In this document: piece by piece, positions 35,026-44,015 of the stretch | Layout: every line of letters starts with the position of its first letter | Position numbering within the stretch: the first letter of the stretch is position 1 | Assembly (NCBI GenBank): GCA_030445265.1 | Contig: JAUCSC010000001.1 | Location: forward strand, 310,001-374,000 | DNA: 64,000 bases | Source of the DNA: Candidatus Saccharimonadota bacterium | Lineage (GTDB): Bacteria; Patescibacteriota; Saccharimonadia; Saccharimonadales; Saccharimonadaceae | Direction of reading: 5' to 3' | Program-made: the position numbers and the translations under genes | Notes under the pieces: generated by a model | The model's input: the letters and a program-made list of their open reading frames with translations, nothing else | Database searches by the model: none | Told to the model about the DNA's origin: nothing

Positions 35026-35940
35026 ATGATACTTGGGATTGACGAAGTCGGACGGGGTGCATGGGCTGGCCCACTGGTGGTTGGTGCTGCTGTGCTTCAT
35101 GAACACATCGATGGACTGACTGACAGCAAACTGCTGACAAAGTCAAAACGTGAAGCGCTCTATGACGTTATCGATACTGCTGCAACCGTCAAGTTGGGCT
35201 GGGTCACCTCAGAGGAAATAGATGCCATTGGCTTAAGTGAAGCGCTCCGCCTAGCAACTGTGCGCGCCGTTGAACAAATCGACGTACCGTACCATGACAT
35301 TATTATTGATGGGACACAAAACTTTCTTATGCATACGACGAAAGGTCAGTACGTGACAACCCTGAAAAAAGCCGATCTGCTTATTCCTACGGTTTCGGCA
35401 GCCGCCATAACGGCGAAAGTGGCGAGAGATCGCTATATGGTTAGTCAATCATCGCTGTATCCACAGTACGGTTTTGACCAGCACGTGGGGTATGGTACAA
35501 AAATGCACCAAGATGCGCTGGCACTCTATGGAGCCACGCCGCTTCATCGTATGTCATTTGCACCACTGAAGGCGCATAACCAATCCGTCGACGTGACGAA
35601 AAAAGCGGCCGGTATCGGTATGCTAGCCGAAAGGGAGGCGGCGTTATATCTCCATGCACAGGGCCACACCATCATTGAGCGTAATTGGAAAACTAAGGTG
35701 TGCGAGGTAGACATCGTATCTGAAAAAAATAATATCTGGTATTTTACGGAAGTGAAATATCGTCGTCAGCCGAGACAAGGCGGTGGCCTGGCGGCGATTA
35801 CTTCGAAGAAACAGCAGCAAATGCGGTTTGCCGCCGATGTTTTCTGTCACTACCGTAAAGATGATTCACACGACAGGCGCCTTATGGCGATTGCTATGAG
35901 TGGAGAAATCCCGGTCGTTGATCTAGTCGTCGAGGTTTAG
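35026..35940 (+). CDS. rnhB: Fusion of ribonuclease HII with a YraN/UPF0102 nuclease-like domain
   Basis: Residues 1-185 are RNase HII, which removes RNA from RNA-DNA hybrids and single ribonucleotides: GIDEVGRGAWAGP with D6 and E7, IIIDGTQNF with D95, and AKVARDRYM with D135 give the complete DEDD catalytic set. Residues 196-304 match UPF0102/YraN, a predicted PD-(D/E)XK nuclease: GMLAEREAALYLHAQGHTIIERNW, CEVDIV (E227, D229) and FTEVKYRR (E242, K244). The two families are commonly encoded side by side; here they form one frame with a linker of about ten residues. A TATAAT at 35017-35022 is only three bases from the ATG. The 3' end overlaps the convergent aminopeptidase gene by 18 bases. Confidence 0.92.
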   Translation: MILGIDEVGRGAWAGPLVVGAAVLHEHIDGLTDSKLLTKSKREALYDVIDTAATVKLGWVTSEEIDAIGLSEALRLATVRAVEQIDVPYHDIIIDGTQNFLMHTTKGQYVTTLKKADLLIPTVSAAAITAKVARDRYMVSQSSLYPQYGFDQHVGYGTKMHQDALALYGATPLHRMSFAPLKAHNQSVDVTKKAAGIGMLAEREAALYLHAQGHTIIERNWKTKVCEVDIVSEKNNIWYFTEVKYRRQPRQGGGLAAITSKKQQQMRFAADVFCHYRKDDSHDRRLMAIAMSGEIPVVDLVVEV

Positions 35941-38454
35941 TAATGCGCCGGTTACGCCGGGCGTATCTCTCTCGAGCAGCGCGATTCGTCCCTGAATATC
36001 AGTGAGGCCAATTTCAATGTTCCTCTTCAGCACCGTGTCGTCCTTCATCGGCGAAAAGAATGACTTATATTCTTTATATTGCCGGTCTGTGCGAAGCGAC
36101 CCGGCGATGTAACGAGGAAATAAATCATAGCTCATGTCACCAGCAAAAGTTTTCTTGATCCAGTCCCAATTTTGTCTTATCCAGCTCCAGACCAAGTGAC
36201 GACTATAGCGGTTGCGTAGCAGCCATATGATCCAGTGTGTCGCGTCTTGGGGTCGAATAAGCTTACCCTCTTTGACTATATCGAGGATCCTGGCGGCAGT
36301 CGATTCTTGCCGTGTCGATGTTATGCCGGCGGCAATGTCATTGCGTACCTCACTGGAAGACTCTTTTCGATAGCGTTCGAGCAACGCATCAATCAGTTCT
36401 GGCGTCTCTGCATGCCGTACGACGGCTCCAAGTACGAGACCACGGAGTTCGGGCACGAGCTTATCAAACGCTGTCTCTGCGTATATCGCTTGTGCCTTTG
36501 TCAGTACGTCAGCGTCCTCGCTATAGAGCATCATGCCGAGAATAATTGAGCGGAGACGAATATCATGGTCGGGCTCATCTTTAATCGGCTCCCAGCCGAG
36601 GTGGTCGTAGAGAAGCTTTGCGAGCCGTCCGCTCAAACTTCTGAGTTTCGCCTCGGCGTCTGGATCATCTTCAACAAATTTTTTTAATTCTCCCAGGGCC
36701 AGACTGAGCATATTCCAAACCGGTTCTTTTGTTTCGGACGAGTATGCTTGCAGAACGGGAATCAACGTGGCGCTTGGAATGATATTGCCTTGGGCTAAGA
36801 GCGTTTGTTCGTGAACGAGCTGAAGACGGGTCAGCGGCGGCAGGGTATCAAGCGCAGCAAGCTTCTTCTCCAGTAAAGGTACGGATAGATGGGTGATGAA
36901 GTGAGCACTATCGTGTTGGTTGAACATGTAGCTCGTCACATTATCGGAGTCGGTGGGGATCGTCAGGATTTGTTCTGTCATGAGTGGTGGTACGCCCTGT
37001 AACGGTGAGCCCAGAGGAATGGGCCATTGTTTTTTTGAGGGCTCATGCGGCCCGATAAAGAACTGCTCCTGGGCAAGCTCAAGACCGGCTGGTGTTTTGT
37101 TGACATGAATAACGGGGTAGCCTGACTGACCGAGCCAGGTATTCATGAATGTACTCACGTCAATATGACTGGCGGCATGGAGCGATTCCCATAAGTCATT
37201 CGCGACCGTATTACCGTAGGCATGAGTCGTAAAGTATCTTCTGAGCCCTTCCGTAAAGTTTTGCTCTCCAATATATTCGCGGAGCATCTTAAGGAGCCGG
37301 GCTCCTTTGGCATAGACAATTGACCCATCAAACAGCGTCGAAATTTCATCTGGATGGTTCACATCAATCTGGACAGGCTGTACGCCCTCAAGCGCGTCAC
37401 GGCGGAGCGCGGAGACGGTTTCTTGCTGAGAAAAGTCGAACCATATGTCCCAGTCTGGTTTAATAGCATCGACAGCGATATATTCCATTAGCGTCGCAAA
37501 GCTCTCATTGAGCCAGAGATCATTCCACCAGGCCATGGTGACAAGGTTTCCAAACCACTGATGGGCGAGTTCATGAGCAATAACGGTCGCGACATACTGG
37601 CGCTGTTCGATACTGGTGGTCGCCGGATCGGCAAGCAGGGCAATCTCACGGTAGGTAATTAATCCCCAGTTTTCCATGGCTCCTGACGAAAAGTCAGGGA
37701 GGGCAACATGGTCAGATTTCGGCAGTGGATATGGTATGCCAAAGAAATCATTATAAAATTCGATTGTTTTGACGGCAAACTCGAGCGCAAACTCGAGGCT
37801 GGCGGTACTTTGTACGGGAGTAGCCCATACTGACACTTCGACGCCATCTTTCGTATGGGCTGACTTTCTCTGCATATCACCTACGACCCAGGCAAGCAGA
37901 TAGGTGCTCATTCGGGGAGTGGTCTCGAAGCGTGTCACTAACAGACCATTTTCGTCGTCTTGCTGCTTGATGGGCATATTACCAAGAACAGCTACGGCTG
38001 TTTCAGTTGTCAGAGTGACGTCAAATGTCGCCTTAGCCGAAGGCTCGTCGACACAGGGGAATACTTCCCGCGCGTGGTGACTCTCAAACTGCGTTGCGAG
38101 CAGTTCCTTCGGAGTACCGTCATGGTCAAAATAACACGGATATAGTCCATGCATGCCGTCGGTTATTGCGCCGGTGAACGTAATCACCGTGATGTGCTTG
38201 CCGGGTCGGTAGTCAGGATGAGTAATTGAAAGTGCATCATAGTCATTTGTTTCCCATTCGGCGGCTTTTCCGTCGAGGCTGGCGGATATAATGTGCAAGT
38301 CCTTTGCATGCAGCGTAATTGCTGTCGTGTCTTCCTGGCCGGTACCGATAATGGTGACCGTTCCCTTAAACACACGCTGCTGGCGATCAAGCATGAGTGA
38401 GAGGTCATAATGTTCGGGAACGAATGAGTCAAGAAGTCGAGGTACTGTAGTCAT
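35923..38454 (-). CDS. M1-family zinc aminopeptidase (PepN-like)
   Basis: The 843-residue metallopeptidase trims N-terminal residues from peptides. It has the N-terminal beta domain, the exopeptidase motif GAMENWG (258-264), the zinc site HELAHQW (H294, H298) with E317 in NESFATLMEY, and a long C-terminal ERAP1-like helical domain (about 500-840). No signal peptide is evident, so it is probably cytoplasmic. In a host-dependent organism it would help use imported peptides. On the minus strand TATAAT (38461-38466) is followed by AGGAGA and the ATG, six bases away, so the same six bases could act as a minimal ribosome site or the gene is leaderless. Confidence 0.93.
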   Translation of the reverse strand: MTTVPRLLDSFVPEHYDLSLMLDRQQRVFKGTVTIIGTGQEDTTAITLHAKDLHIISASLDGKAAEWETNDYDALSITHPDYRPGKHITVITFTGAITDGMHGLYPCYFDHDGTPKELLATQFESHHAREVFPCVDEPSAKATFDVTLTTETAVAVLGNMPIKQQDDENGLLVTRFETTPRMSTYLLAWVVGDMQRKSAHTKDGVEVSVWATPVQSTASLEFALEFAVKTIEFYNDFFGIPYPLPKSDHVALPDFSSGAMENWGLITYREIALLADPATTSIEQRQYVATVIAHELAHQWFGNLVTMAWWNDLWLNESFATLMEYIAVDAIKPDWDIWFDFSQQETVSALRRDALEGVQPVQIDVNHPDEISTLFDGSIVYAKGARLLKMLREYIGEQNFTEGLRRYFTTHAYGNTVANDLWESLHAASHIDVSTFMNTWLGQSGYPVIHVNKTPAGLELAQEQFFIGPHEPSKKQWPIPLGSPLQGVPPLMTEQILTIPTDSDNVTSYMFNQHDSAHFITHLSVPLLEKKLAALDTLPPLTRLQLVHEQTLLAQGNIIPSATLIPVLQAYSSETKEPVWNMLSLALGELKKFVEDDPDAEAKLRSLSGRLAKLLYDHLGWEPIKDEPDHDIRLRSIILGMMLYSEDADVLTKAQAIYAETAFDKLVPELRGLVLGAVVRHAETPELIDALLERYRKESSSEVRNDIAAGITSTRQESTAARILDIVKEGKLIRPQDATHWIIWLLRNRYSRHLVWSWIRQNWDWIKKTFAGDMSYDLFPRYIAGSLRTDRQYKEYKSFFSPMKDDTVLKRNIEIGLTDIQGRIALLERDTPGVTGALLNLDD

Positions 38455-38504
38455 TCTCCTATTATAGCAAGCAAGGATCGGTCGAGTCTGCCATAATAGC
38501 TATT

Positions 38505-39206
38505 ATGAATAAGTATAAGCGTCGTCGCTTTGGAGCGGTTCTCGTATTGCTTATTGCTGTTCTTATGGCCGTTGTCACAACAACCAGTCATTCCGAGAAT
38601 GATTCGCGGGCCCCGTCGGTGATTGTATCTGAACCATCCGTGACCTCACCAGCTCTATCGGCACTCGATACGCTCGTCGTCAAAGGCCGGGCGCCAAAGA
38701 CTGGCTATGACCGAGCGCTTTTTTATGATGACTGGAGCAAGATTAATGGCTGCGATATGCGCAATGTTATTTTACACCGTGATCTTACTGAGGTGACGGT
38801 CAATGCCGAGTGCCAGGTAACGCACGGAACCCTGCATGATCCATATACCGGATCGACGATTACGTTTGAGCGCGGAGAATCAACCAGTGACGATGTCCAG
38901 ATCGACCACGTGGTAGCTTTGTCCGATGCCTGGCAAAAAGGAGCACAAGACCTTTCAGCGGACCAGCGTCACCAGCTGGCCAATGACCCGCTTGAACTCT
39001 TGGCAGTTGACGGAAAGACCAATCAACAAAAAGGTGATGGCGACGCTGCTACGTGGCTTCCGCCGAGCAAAGCTTTTCGTTGTGAGTACGTTGCTCGGCA
39101 AATTGCTGTCAAACAGAAGTACTTGCTTTGGATAACGGCGGCCGAACGTGATGCAATGAAAGGTGTGCTGTCAAGCTGTCCGGACCAACGCTTGCCAAGT
39201 CAGTAA
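38505..39206 (+). CDS. Secreted or membrane-anchored HNH nuclease (DUF1524 / GmrSD C-terminal-like)
   Basis: The 233-residue protein has an N-terminal hydrophobic segment (about 8-28) preceded by KRRR, a signal peptide or anchor. The extracytoplasmic part carries the DUF1524 HNH fold: RALFYDDW, VQIDHVVALSDAWQKGAQ with the metal-binding Asp-His, LANDPLELLAVDG, NQQKGDGDAATWLPP and CEYVARQIAVKQKYLLWITAAERDAM. Cysteines near residues 84, 103, 193 and 227 may form disulfides. Extracytoplasmic nucleases of this type could degrade environmental or host DNA, which would feed nucleotides to an organism that lacks their synthesis; this role is inferred. CATAAT at 38492-38497 is seven bases before the ATG. 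Confidence 0.85.
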   Translation: MNKYKRRRFGAVLVLLIAVLMAVVTTTSHSENDSRAPSVIVSEPSVTSPALSALDTLVVKGRAPKTGYDRALFYDDWSKINGCDMRNVILHRDLTEVTVNAECQVTHGTLHDPYTGSTITFERGESTSDDVQIDHVVALSDAWQKGAQDLSADQRHQLANDPLELLAVDGKTNQQKGDGDAATWLPPSKAFRCEYVARQIAVKQKYLLWITAAERDAMKGVLSSCPDQRLPSQ

Positions 39207-39220
39207 ACGGGCTGTATAAT
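39192..39220 (+). promoter_or_regulatory. Promoter of nusA
   Basis: TTGCCA (39192-39197) and TATAAT (39215-39220) are separated by exactly 17 bases. Transcription would start near 39227, leaving a leader of about 59 bases that holds a short ORF and a GC-rich stretch ending in six T. Confidence 0.75.
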
Positions 39221-39231
39221 GAAAGTTGAAG

Positions 39232-39267
39232 ATGCATACACGTCGGCCGGCAGGTCGGCTTTTTTAA
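39232..39267 (+). other. Possible 11-codon leader ORF ahead of nusA
   Basis: ATG at 39232 (or the in-frame TTG at 39226, five bases after TATAAT) opens a frame for MHTRRPAGRLF that stops at TAA, 39265-39267, four bases before the nusA Shine-Dalgarno AAAGGA. The codons cover a GCCG/CGGC hairpin with a T run, so translation of this ORF could affect folding of the leader. Expression is not shown. Confidence 0.35.
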
Positions 39268-39285
39268 TCGAAAGGAATGTGCACT

Positions 39286-40407
39286 ATGGATGATATCAAT
39301 ATTAAGCAATTGACGCTCGCGGTGCGCACTATTGCTGAAGAAAAGAACCTACCCGAAGAAACAGTCATGGCTATCATTGAGCAGGCTATTGCTGCTGCGT
39401 GGCGCCGAGATAATGGCGAGCGTGATCAAGAAGTTCGCAGTGAGCTAAATGTTAATGATGGCTCAGCCATCGTCTATGTTGCCCGCGAAGTAGTCGATGA
39501 AGTCGGTAGTGAGGCTCATGAAATTAGTCTTGATGAAGCCCGTAAGATAAAGAAGGATGCTGAGATTGGTGACATCATCGAAGAAAAATTTACCGTCACC
39601 TCATTCGGACGTGTGGCTGCTCAGACAGCCAAGCAGGTGGTGCTCCAACGTCTGCGTGAAGCTGAACGCGAGATTATCCTCGAAGAATATGCTGATAAGA
39701 TTGGCACAGTAGTCAATGGCACCGTGCAACGTGTCGAACCTCGGGTTGTTCGCGTTGAGATCGCCAAAGCCAGTGGTATTATTCCGCAAAGTGAACAGAT
39801 CCAAGGCGAGTACTATAGCGTTGGTAGTCGTATCAAGGTCTACATCAAAGACATTGAGCGCGATAACCGCGGGCCTCAGCTGATTCTTAGCCGCGGCAAC
39901 GAAGCGTTTGTCGAATATCTCTTCCGCCAAGAGGTGCCTGAACTAGAAAGCGGCGCCGTTGAGATTAAAGGTATTGCTCGTGAAGCAGGTCGCCGTACAA
40001 AACTTGCCGTTGCCAGTACTGTACCGGGAGTTGATCCTGTCGGTACGTTCGTCGGCGGTCATGGAACTCGTGTCCAGGCGGTCATGAACGAAATTGGTGA
40101 TCAGGAAAAGATAGACATCATAACCTATGATAAAGATATCATCCAGTTTATCAAAAATGCCCTGAGCCCTGCCGAAGTGAGTAAGGTTGAGATCAAGGAA
40201 GACGATAAGCGAGCTATCGTTCACGTTAACGAGGACCAGCAATCGATAGCCATCGGACGTGGTGGCCAAAACGTTCGGCTTGCTAGTCGTCTGACGGGCT
40301 ATGAAATCGATATTGTACAGGTGACTGCCACCGCTAAACCGGCTGCTCCACGGAAAAACATTGAAGACAGTCTGATTGACGCTTTAGAGAACAACGACAG
40401 CGAATAA
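39286..40407 (+). CDS. nusA: Transcription termination/antitermination factor NusA
   Basis: The 373-residue protein has the RNA-polymerase-binding N-terminal domain (residues 1-125, DDINIKQLTLAVRTIAEEKNLPEETVMAIIEQAIAAAW), the S1 domain (about 130-195, GTVVNGTVQRVEPRVVRVEI), and two KH domains (VGTFVGGHGTRVQAVMNEIGDQEKIDII and AIGRGGQNVRLASRLTGYEIDI). It lacks the C-terminal acidic repeats of enterobacterial NusA. It modulates pausing, termination and antitermination. ATG at 39286 is preferred over ATG at 39277 because AAAGGA at 39271-39276 is nine bases away. It is not followed by infB or rbfA as in many bacteria, but by a CIRCE-controlled clpC. Confidence 0.95.
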   Translation: MDDINIKQLTLAVRTIAEEKNLPEETVMAIIEQAIAAAWRRDNGERDQEVRSELNVNDGSAIVYVAREVVDEVGSEAHEISLDEARKIKKDAEIGDIIEEKFTVTSFGRVAAQTAKQVVLQRLREAEREIILEEYADKIGTVVNGTVQRVEPRVVRVEIAKASGIIPQSEQIQGEYYSVGSRIKVYIKDIERDNRGPQLILSRGNEAFVEYLFRQEVPELESGAVEIKGIAREAGRRTKLAVASTVPGVDPVGTFVGGHGTRVQAVMNEIGDQEKIDIITYDKDIIQFIKNALSPAEVSKVEIKEDDKRAIVHVNEDQQSIAIGRGGQNVRLASRLTGYEIDIVQVTATAKPAAPRKNIEDSLIDALENNDSE

Positions 40408-40423
40408 TCACGACATTTATAAA

Positions 40424-40463
40424 TTAGCACTCCATTGACCGGAGTGCTAATTTTTGTTATACT
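40424..40463 (+). promoter_or_regulatory. CIRCE operator overlapping the clpC promoter
   Basis: TTAGCACTC (40424-40432), nine bases, GAGTGCTAA (40442-40450) is a perfect CIRCE inverted repeat, the binding site of the heat-shock repressor HrcA. A TTGACC at 40436-40441 inside the operator and TATACT at 40458-40463, 16 bases apart, make the promoter, so HrcA binding would block polymerase. The palindrome plus following T run could also act as terminator of nusA. Confidence 0.95.
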
Positions 40464-40531
40464 TTTCTGTAGAGAGTTAGTGAAAAGCAAAATGCTTGCG
40501 CTTTCGATATAGGAGGATAGATAATAGATTT

Positions 40532-43018
40532 ATGGCTGATGAATTTGCGGAATTTATATCCCATCTGACCGATAATGCTCGGACGAGCTTACACCATGCG
40601 ACTGTCATAGCTCAGGGATACGGCAGCCCGTACATCGGTACGGAGCATTTACTATTGGGCGTCATGGCTCAGGGCTCATCTGTCGGGGCTAAAATCCTGG
40701 CAGACGCCGGGGTGACACTCGAAAAAGCCCAAATGGCCTTGAACACCGTGCCGGTTTCAGCGGTGATTGGCAATGTCACGGCGAAGAGTCTGAGTGAAAC
40801 TGCCAAGCTAACGCTAAAGATGAGCTGGGACATTGCTCAGGAATTTCATCAGGATCTTCTCGGTACTGAGCACATCATCTACAGCATATTGTCGCAAAAG
40901 AATGCTCGGGCCACGGTGTTGCTCCGTGACATGAATGTGAACATTGCCGAACTTCTGGCTGAACTAGAAGAATACTTCGATCGGCAAAATGACAACTATA
41001 CTGATGCTGACGCGGACGATGGCGCCGATATTGGCACGAAGAAACAGCCGCGCCGTAAAGGTGCGCTCGAAACATTTGGGACGGACCTCACGGCACGAGC
41101 CCGGGCTGGCGCACTTGACCCAGTGATCGGACGCGCTGAACAAGAAGAGCGAATTGTCACGATACTCAGCCGGCGCACCAAAAACAACCCAGTTCTCATC
41201 GGTGAGCCAGGTGTTGGTAAGACCGCTATTGTTGAGGGTCTCGCGCAGCGAATAGTGAGCGAAGATGTGCCCGAGCACCTACTTGATAGGCGCGTTATCC
41301 AGCTTGATCTCGCTGGCATGATTGCCGGCACTAAATATCGCGGAGAGTTTGAGGAACGGCTGAAGAAAGTCGTGAGCGAGCTGCAAGAACAAAAGAATGT
41401 CATTGTCTTTATTGATGAGCTTCATTTGCTGGTTGGAGCAGGTGCGGCCGAGGGTGCGCTTGACGCAGCCAATATGCTCAAGCCAGCGCTGGCTCGCGGT
41501 GAAATACGGCTGATTGGTGCAACGACACTCGATGAGTACCGTAAACATATTGAGAAAGATACGGCACTTGAGCGCCGCCTGCAAACGATTGTTGTTCCCG
41601 AGCCTCACTTGAAAGATACGGTGGCTATTCTGAAGGGCCTGAAGCCGTATTATGAAAAGCATCACGGCGTCTCGATAGATGATGAAGTGATTGAAGATGC
41701 CGTCTATATGGCTGATCGCTATATAAGTGAACGTTTTATGCCCGACAAAGCCATCGACGTTATTGATGAGGCATCGGCACGAGTACGCGTCAAGGTAGGC
41801 CACAAGCCAAGTAAATATCGTGACTATATGCGCCAGCTGAAGAACCTCAACGAAAAAATGGAAGAAGCCGTCGTCGGCGAAGACTATGAACGGGCTGCTC
41901 TCTATAAGACGCGCATCAGCCAACTGAGTGTTCGGCTTGATGAGCTGAAAGAAGCATACGAGAAAGCGACGCCGATTACGTTAACCGCTGACGACATTGC
42001 TAGTGCTATCTCGACCATGACTGGTATACCGGCCAAACGTGTTCAGAAATCTGAAGCAAAGCTCCTGAGAAATCTTGAGCAGCACCTCGGTAAGTTTATT
42101 ATCGGACAGGAACAGGCAGTGCAACAGGTTTCTCGTGCAATCCGCCGAAGCAGAAGTGGCGTCGCGAGTACCAAGCGGCCGATTGGCTCATTTGTCTTCA
42201 TGGGACCTACTGGTGTTGGTAAGACTGAGCTGGCAAAAGTACTTGCCCGAGAAGTTTTTGGCAGCGATGAGTCGCTCATTAAAATTGATATGAGTGAGTT
42301 CGGTGAACGGCACAATACCAGTCGTTTACTTGGTGCGCCAGCTGGCTATGTTGGCTACGAAGACGGCGGGCAACTGACCGATAAAATCCGTCGCCAACCG
42401 TACAGTGTCGTGTTGTTTGATGAAATCGAGAAAGCTCACCCTGATGTCTTTAATCTGTTGTTGCAGATTATGGAAGACGGATCACTGACCGATGCGAAGG
42501 GTCATAAGGTCGACTTTACGAACGCTATCGTCATCCTGACGAGTAATCTTGGCGCAGATCGGATGATGAAAGAGTCGAGCCTTGGGTTTCACGCCTCCAG
42601 TCGCGATGACGAAAAACAACTTGAAGAAGTCCATAGCGAGAATACGAAGGCCGCCGAAGAGGCACTTTCAACCAGAATGCGCCCAGAGCTCATCAACCGT
42701 TTGGATGCAATCGTCACGTTCCGTGCTTTAACACGAAAGCAAGTTGGTAGGATTTTCGATAATCTTATGAATGAGCTGAGTGACCGACTGATACGAAAGG
42801 GAATTCACCTCGTTATTAAGCCATCTGCTAAGAAGATACTTATCGACAAAGGTCATGATGAGAAGTATGGCGCCCGGCCACTACGCCGCGCGATCCAAGA
42901 TCACTTGGAGCACGTTATTGCCGATGGTATACTATCGGGAGAATATGAAAAGGGTAGCGTACTTATCGTGGCAGCTAAGAAGGGTGAGATACAGGTAACT
43001 GTTGAACATGAGACGTAG
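40532..43018 (+). CDS. clpC: ClpC-type AAA+ unfoldase
   Basis: The 828-residue ATPase unfolds proteins and feeds them to ClpP. It has the double Clp N-domain (about 1-145, [16 protein letters not shown] and [12 protein letters not shown]), AAA-1 with Walker [10 protein letters not shown] near 223 and [12 protein letters not shown], a middle/UVR region (about 435-470, [21 protein letters not shown]), AAA-2 with GPTGVGKTE near 556 and [14 protein letters not shown], and the small D2 domain. The ATG at 40532 begins MADEFAEF; the AGGAGG (40512-40517) is 14 bases upstream, wider than usual. The promoter holds a CIRCE element. The 3' end overlaps a metalloprotease-like gene by 11 bases. Confidence 0.95.
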   Translation: MADEFAEFISHLTDNARTSLHHATVIAQGYGSPYIGTEHLLLGVMAQGSSVGAKILADAGVTLEKAQMALNTVPVSAVIGNVTAKSLSETAKLTLKMSWDIAQEFHQDLLGTEHIIYSILSQKNARATVLLRDMNVNIAELLAELEEYFDRQNDNYTDADADDGADIGTKKQPRRKGALETFGTDLTARARAGALDPVIGRAEQEERIVTILSRRTKNNPVLIGEPGVGKTAIVEGLAQRIVSEDVPEHLLDRRVIQLDLAGMIAGTKYRGEFEERLKKVVSELQEQKNVIVFIDELHLLVGAGAAEGALDAANMLKPALARGEIRLIGATTLDEYRKHIEKDTALERRLQTIVVPEPHLKDTVAILKGLKPYYEKHHGVSIDDEVIEDAVYMADRYISERFMPDKAIDVIDEASARVRVKVGHKPSKYRDYMRQLKNLNEKMEEAVVGEDYERAALYKTRISQLSVRLDELKEAYEKATPITLTADDIASAISTMTGIPAKRVQKSEAKLLRNLEQHLGKFIIGQEQAVQQVSRAIRRSRSGVASTKRPIGSFVFMGPTGVGKTELAKVLAREVFGSDESLIKIDMSEFGERHNTSRLLGAPAGYVGYEDGGQLTDKIRRQPYSVVLFDEIEKAHPDVFNLLLQIMEDGSLTDAKGHKVDFTNAIVILTSNLGADRMMKESSLGFHASSRDDEKQLEEVHSENTKAAEEALSTRMRPELINRLDAIVTFRALTRKQVGRIFDNLMNELSDRLIRKGIHLVIKPSAKKILIDKGHDEKYGARPLRRAIQDHLEHVIADGILSGEYEKGSVLIVAAKKGEIQVTVEHET

Positions 43019-43994
43019 ACGAGCGGGCATTGTCGGGCTCAGCGTCAGTCTTGTTGTGCTGGCCTTTGCTGGCTGGCTTGTACTTAATCGCCAATATGCC
43101 GTCGATCAGGTCAGTGTCTGGGTATATAAACCGTCAGCGGCAGTTGCTGCCATTGATCAGCGGTTAAGCCTGACTGAAAAAGGAAAATTCTATTTCCATA
43201 CCACGCAGCCAGCCGTTGATGCAGCGGCACAGTTTAATGAGAGCTGTCCGCAGCAGGAGGCGGGCAGCGCTATCCTCGGTTGTTATACAACGGGGAGAAT
43301 ACATATCTATGACGTCCCCAATGAGCAGCTTGATGGCATCGAAGACGTCACGGCCGCGCATGAAATGCTCCATGCAGCATGGGAACGACTCGACACAGCC
43401 GAGAGGGACCGTATCGGCAAGTTGTTGGTCGCCCAGTACGAAACCCTGAATGATCCAGATCTAAAAGAACGGATTGATTACTACCAGCGCAACGAACCCG
43501 GGCAGCTTATTAACGAGCTTCACTCAATCATCGGTACAGAACAGCAACAGCTTAGTCCCGAGCTTGAAAATTATTATGCTCGCTATTTCGTGCATCGGGC
43601 TGGTGTATATGAACTCTATAGTAGCTATGCCACCGTATTTAAAGACCTAAAAACCAGATCAGAAGCGCTCTACGCCGAGCTGACATCACTTGAAAAGCAG
43701 ATAAGTGGGGCGAGTGATGCCTATGAAAATGAGAGTAAGCAGTTCACTACTGACATCACTAGCTTTAATCAGCGTGCCCGCTCCGGTGGTTTCAGTTCCT
43801 CGTCACAATATAACGCCGAGCGACGTGCTCTGTTAGCTCGTCAAAACCAGCTCGAAGCGGATCGACTCGCCTTAAATGCGATGATCGATACCTACAATAC
43901 CAAATTTAATGAATATCAGACGTTAGCGTTTCAGAGTGAGCAGCTGAATCGCAGTATCGACAGCACGGTCGCCCCGGCACCAACAGTTGAATAA
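43008..43994 (+). CDS. Membrane-anchored zincin-like protein with coiled-coil tail
   Basis: The 328-residue protein starts with MRRRR and a membrane span (about 8-27), so the bulk is outside the cytoplasm. Residues 118-122 read HEMLH inside TAAHEMLHAAWERLD, the HExxH zinc-protease signature, preceded by two cysteines that may form a disulfide (SCPQQEAGSAILGC). Residues 195-310 are predicted coiled coil (ELTSLEKQISGASDAYENESKQF, RRALLARQNQLEADRLAL). I do not know the family. The ATG at 43008 lies inside clpC and overlaps it by 11 bases, so it is coupled to clpC and presumably induced with it by heat or folding stress. A surface protease or quality-control role is inferred. Confidence 0.75.
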   Translation: MRRRRAGIVGLSVSLVVLAFAGWLVLNRQYAVDQVSVWVYKPSAAVAAIDQRLSLTEKGKFYFHTTQPAVDAAAQFNESCPQQEAGSAILGCYTTGRIHIYDVPNEQLDGIEDVTAAHEMLHAAWERLDTAERDRIGKLLVAQYETLNDPDLKERIDYYQRNEPGQLINELHSIIGTEQQQLSPELENYYARYFVHRAGVYELYSSYATVFKDLKTRSEALYAELTSLEKQISGASDAYENESKQFTTDITSFNQRARSGGFSSSSQYNAERRALLARQNQLEADRLALNAMIDTYNTKFNEYQTLAFQSEQLNRSIDSTVAPAPTVE

Positions 43995-44015
43995 CAAGCA
44001 AGGTATACTAAGAAT

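Noticed and set aside
41279-41923. 214-codon minus-strand frame inside clpC
   Set aside because: Shadow of the conserved AAA+ region; Phe/Ile/Asn-rich product typical of antisense frames.
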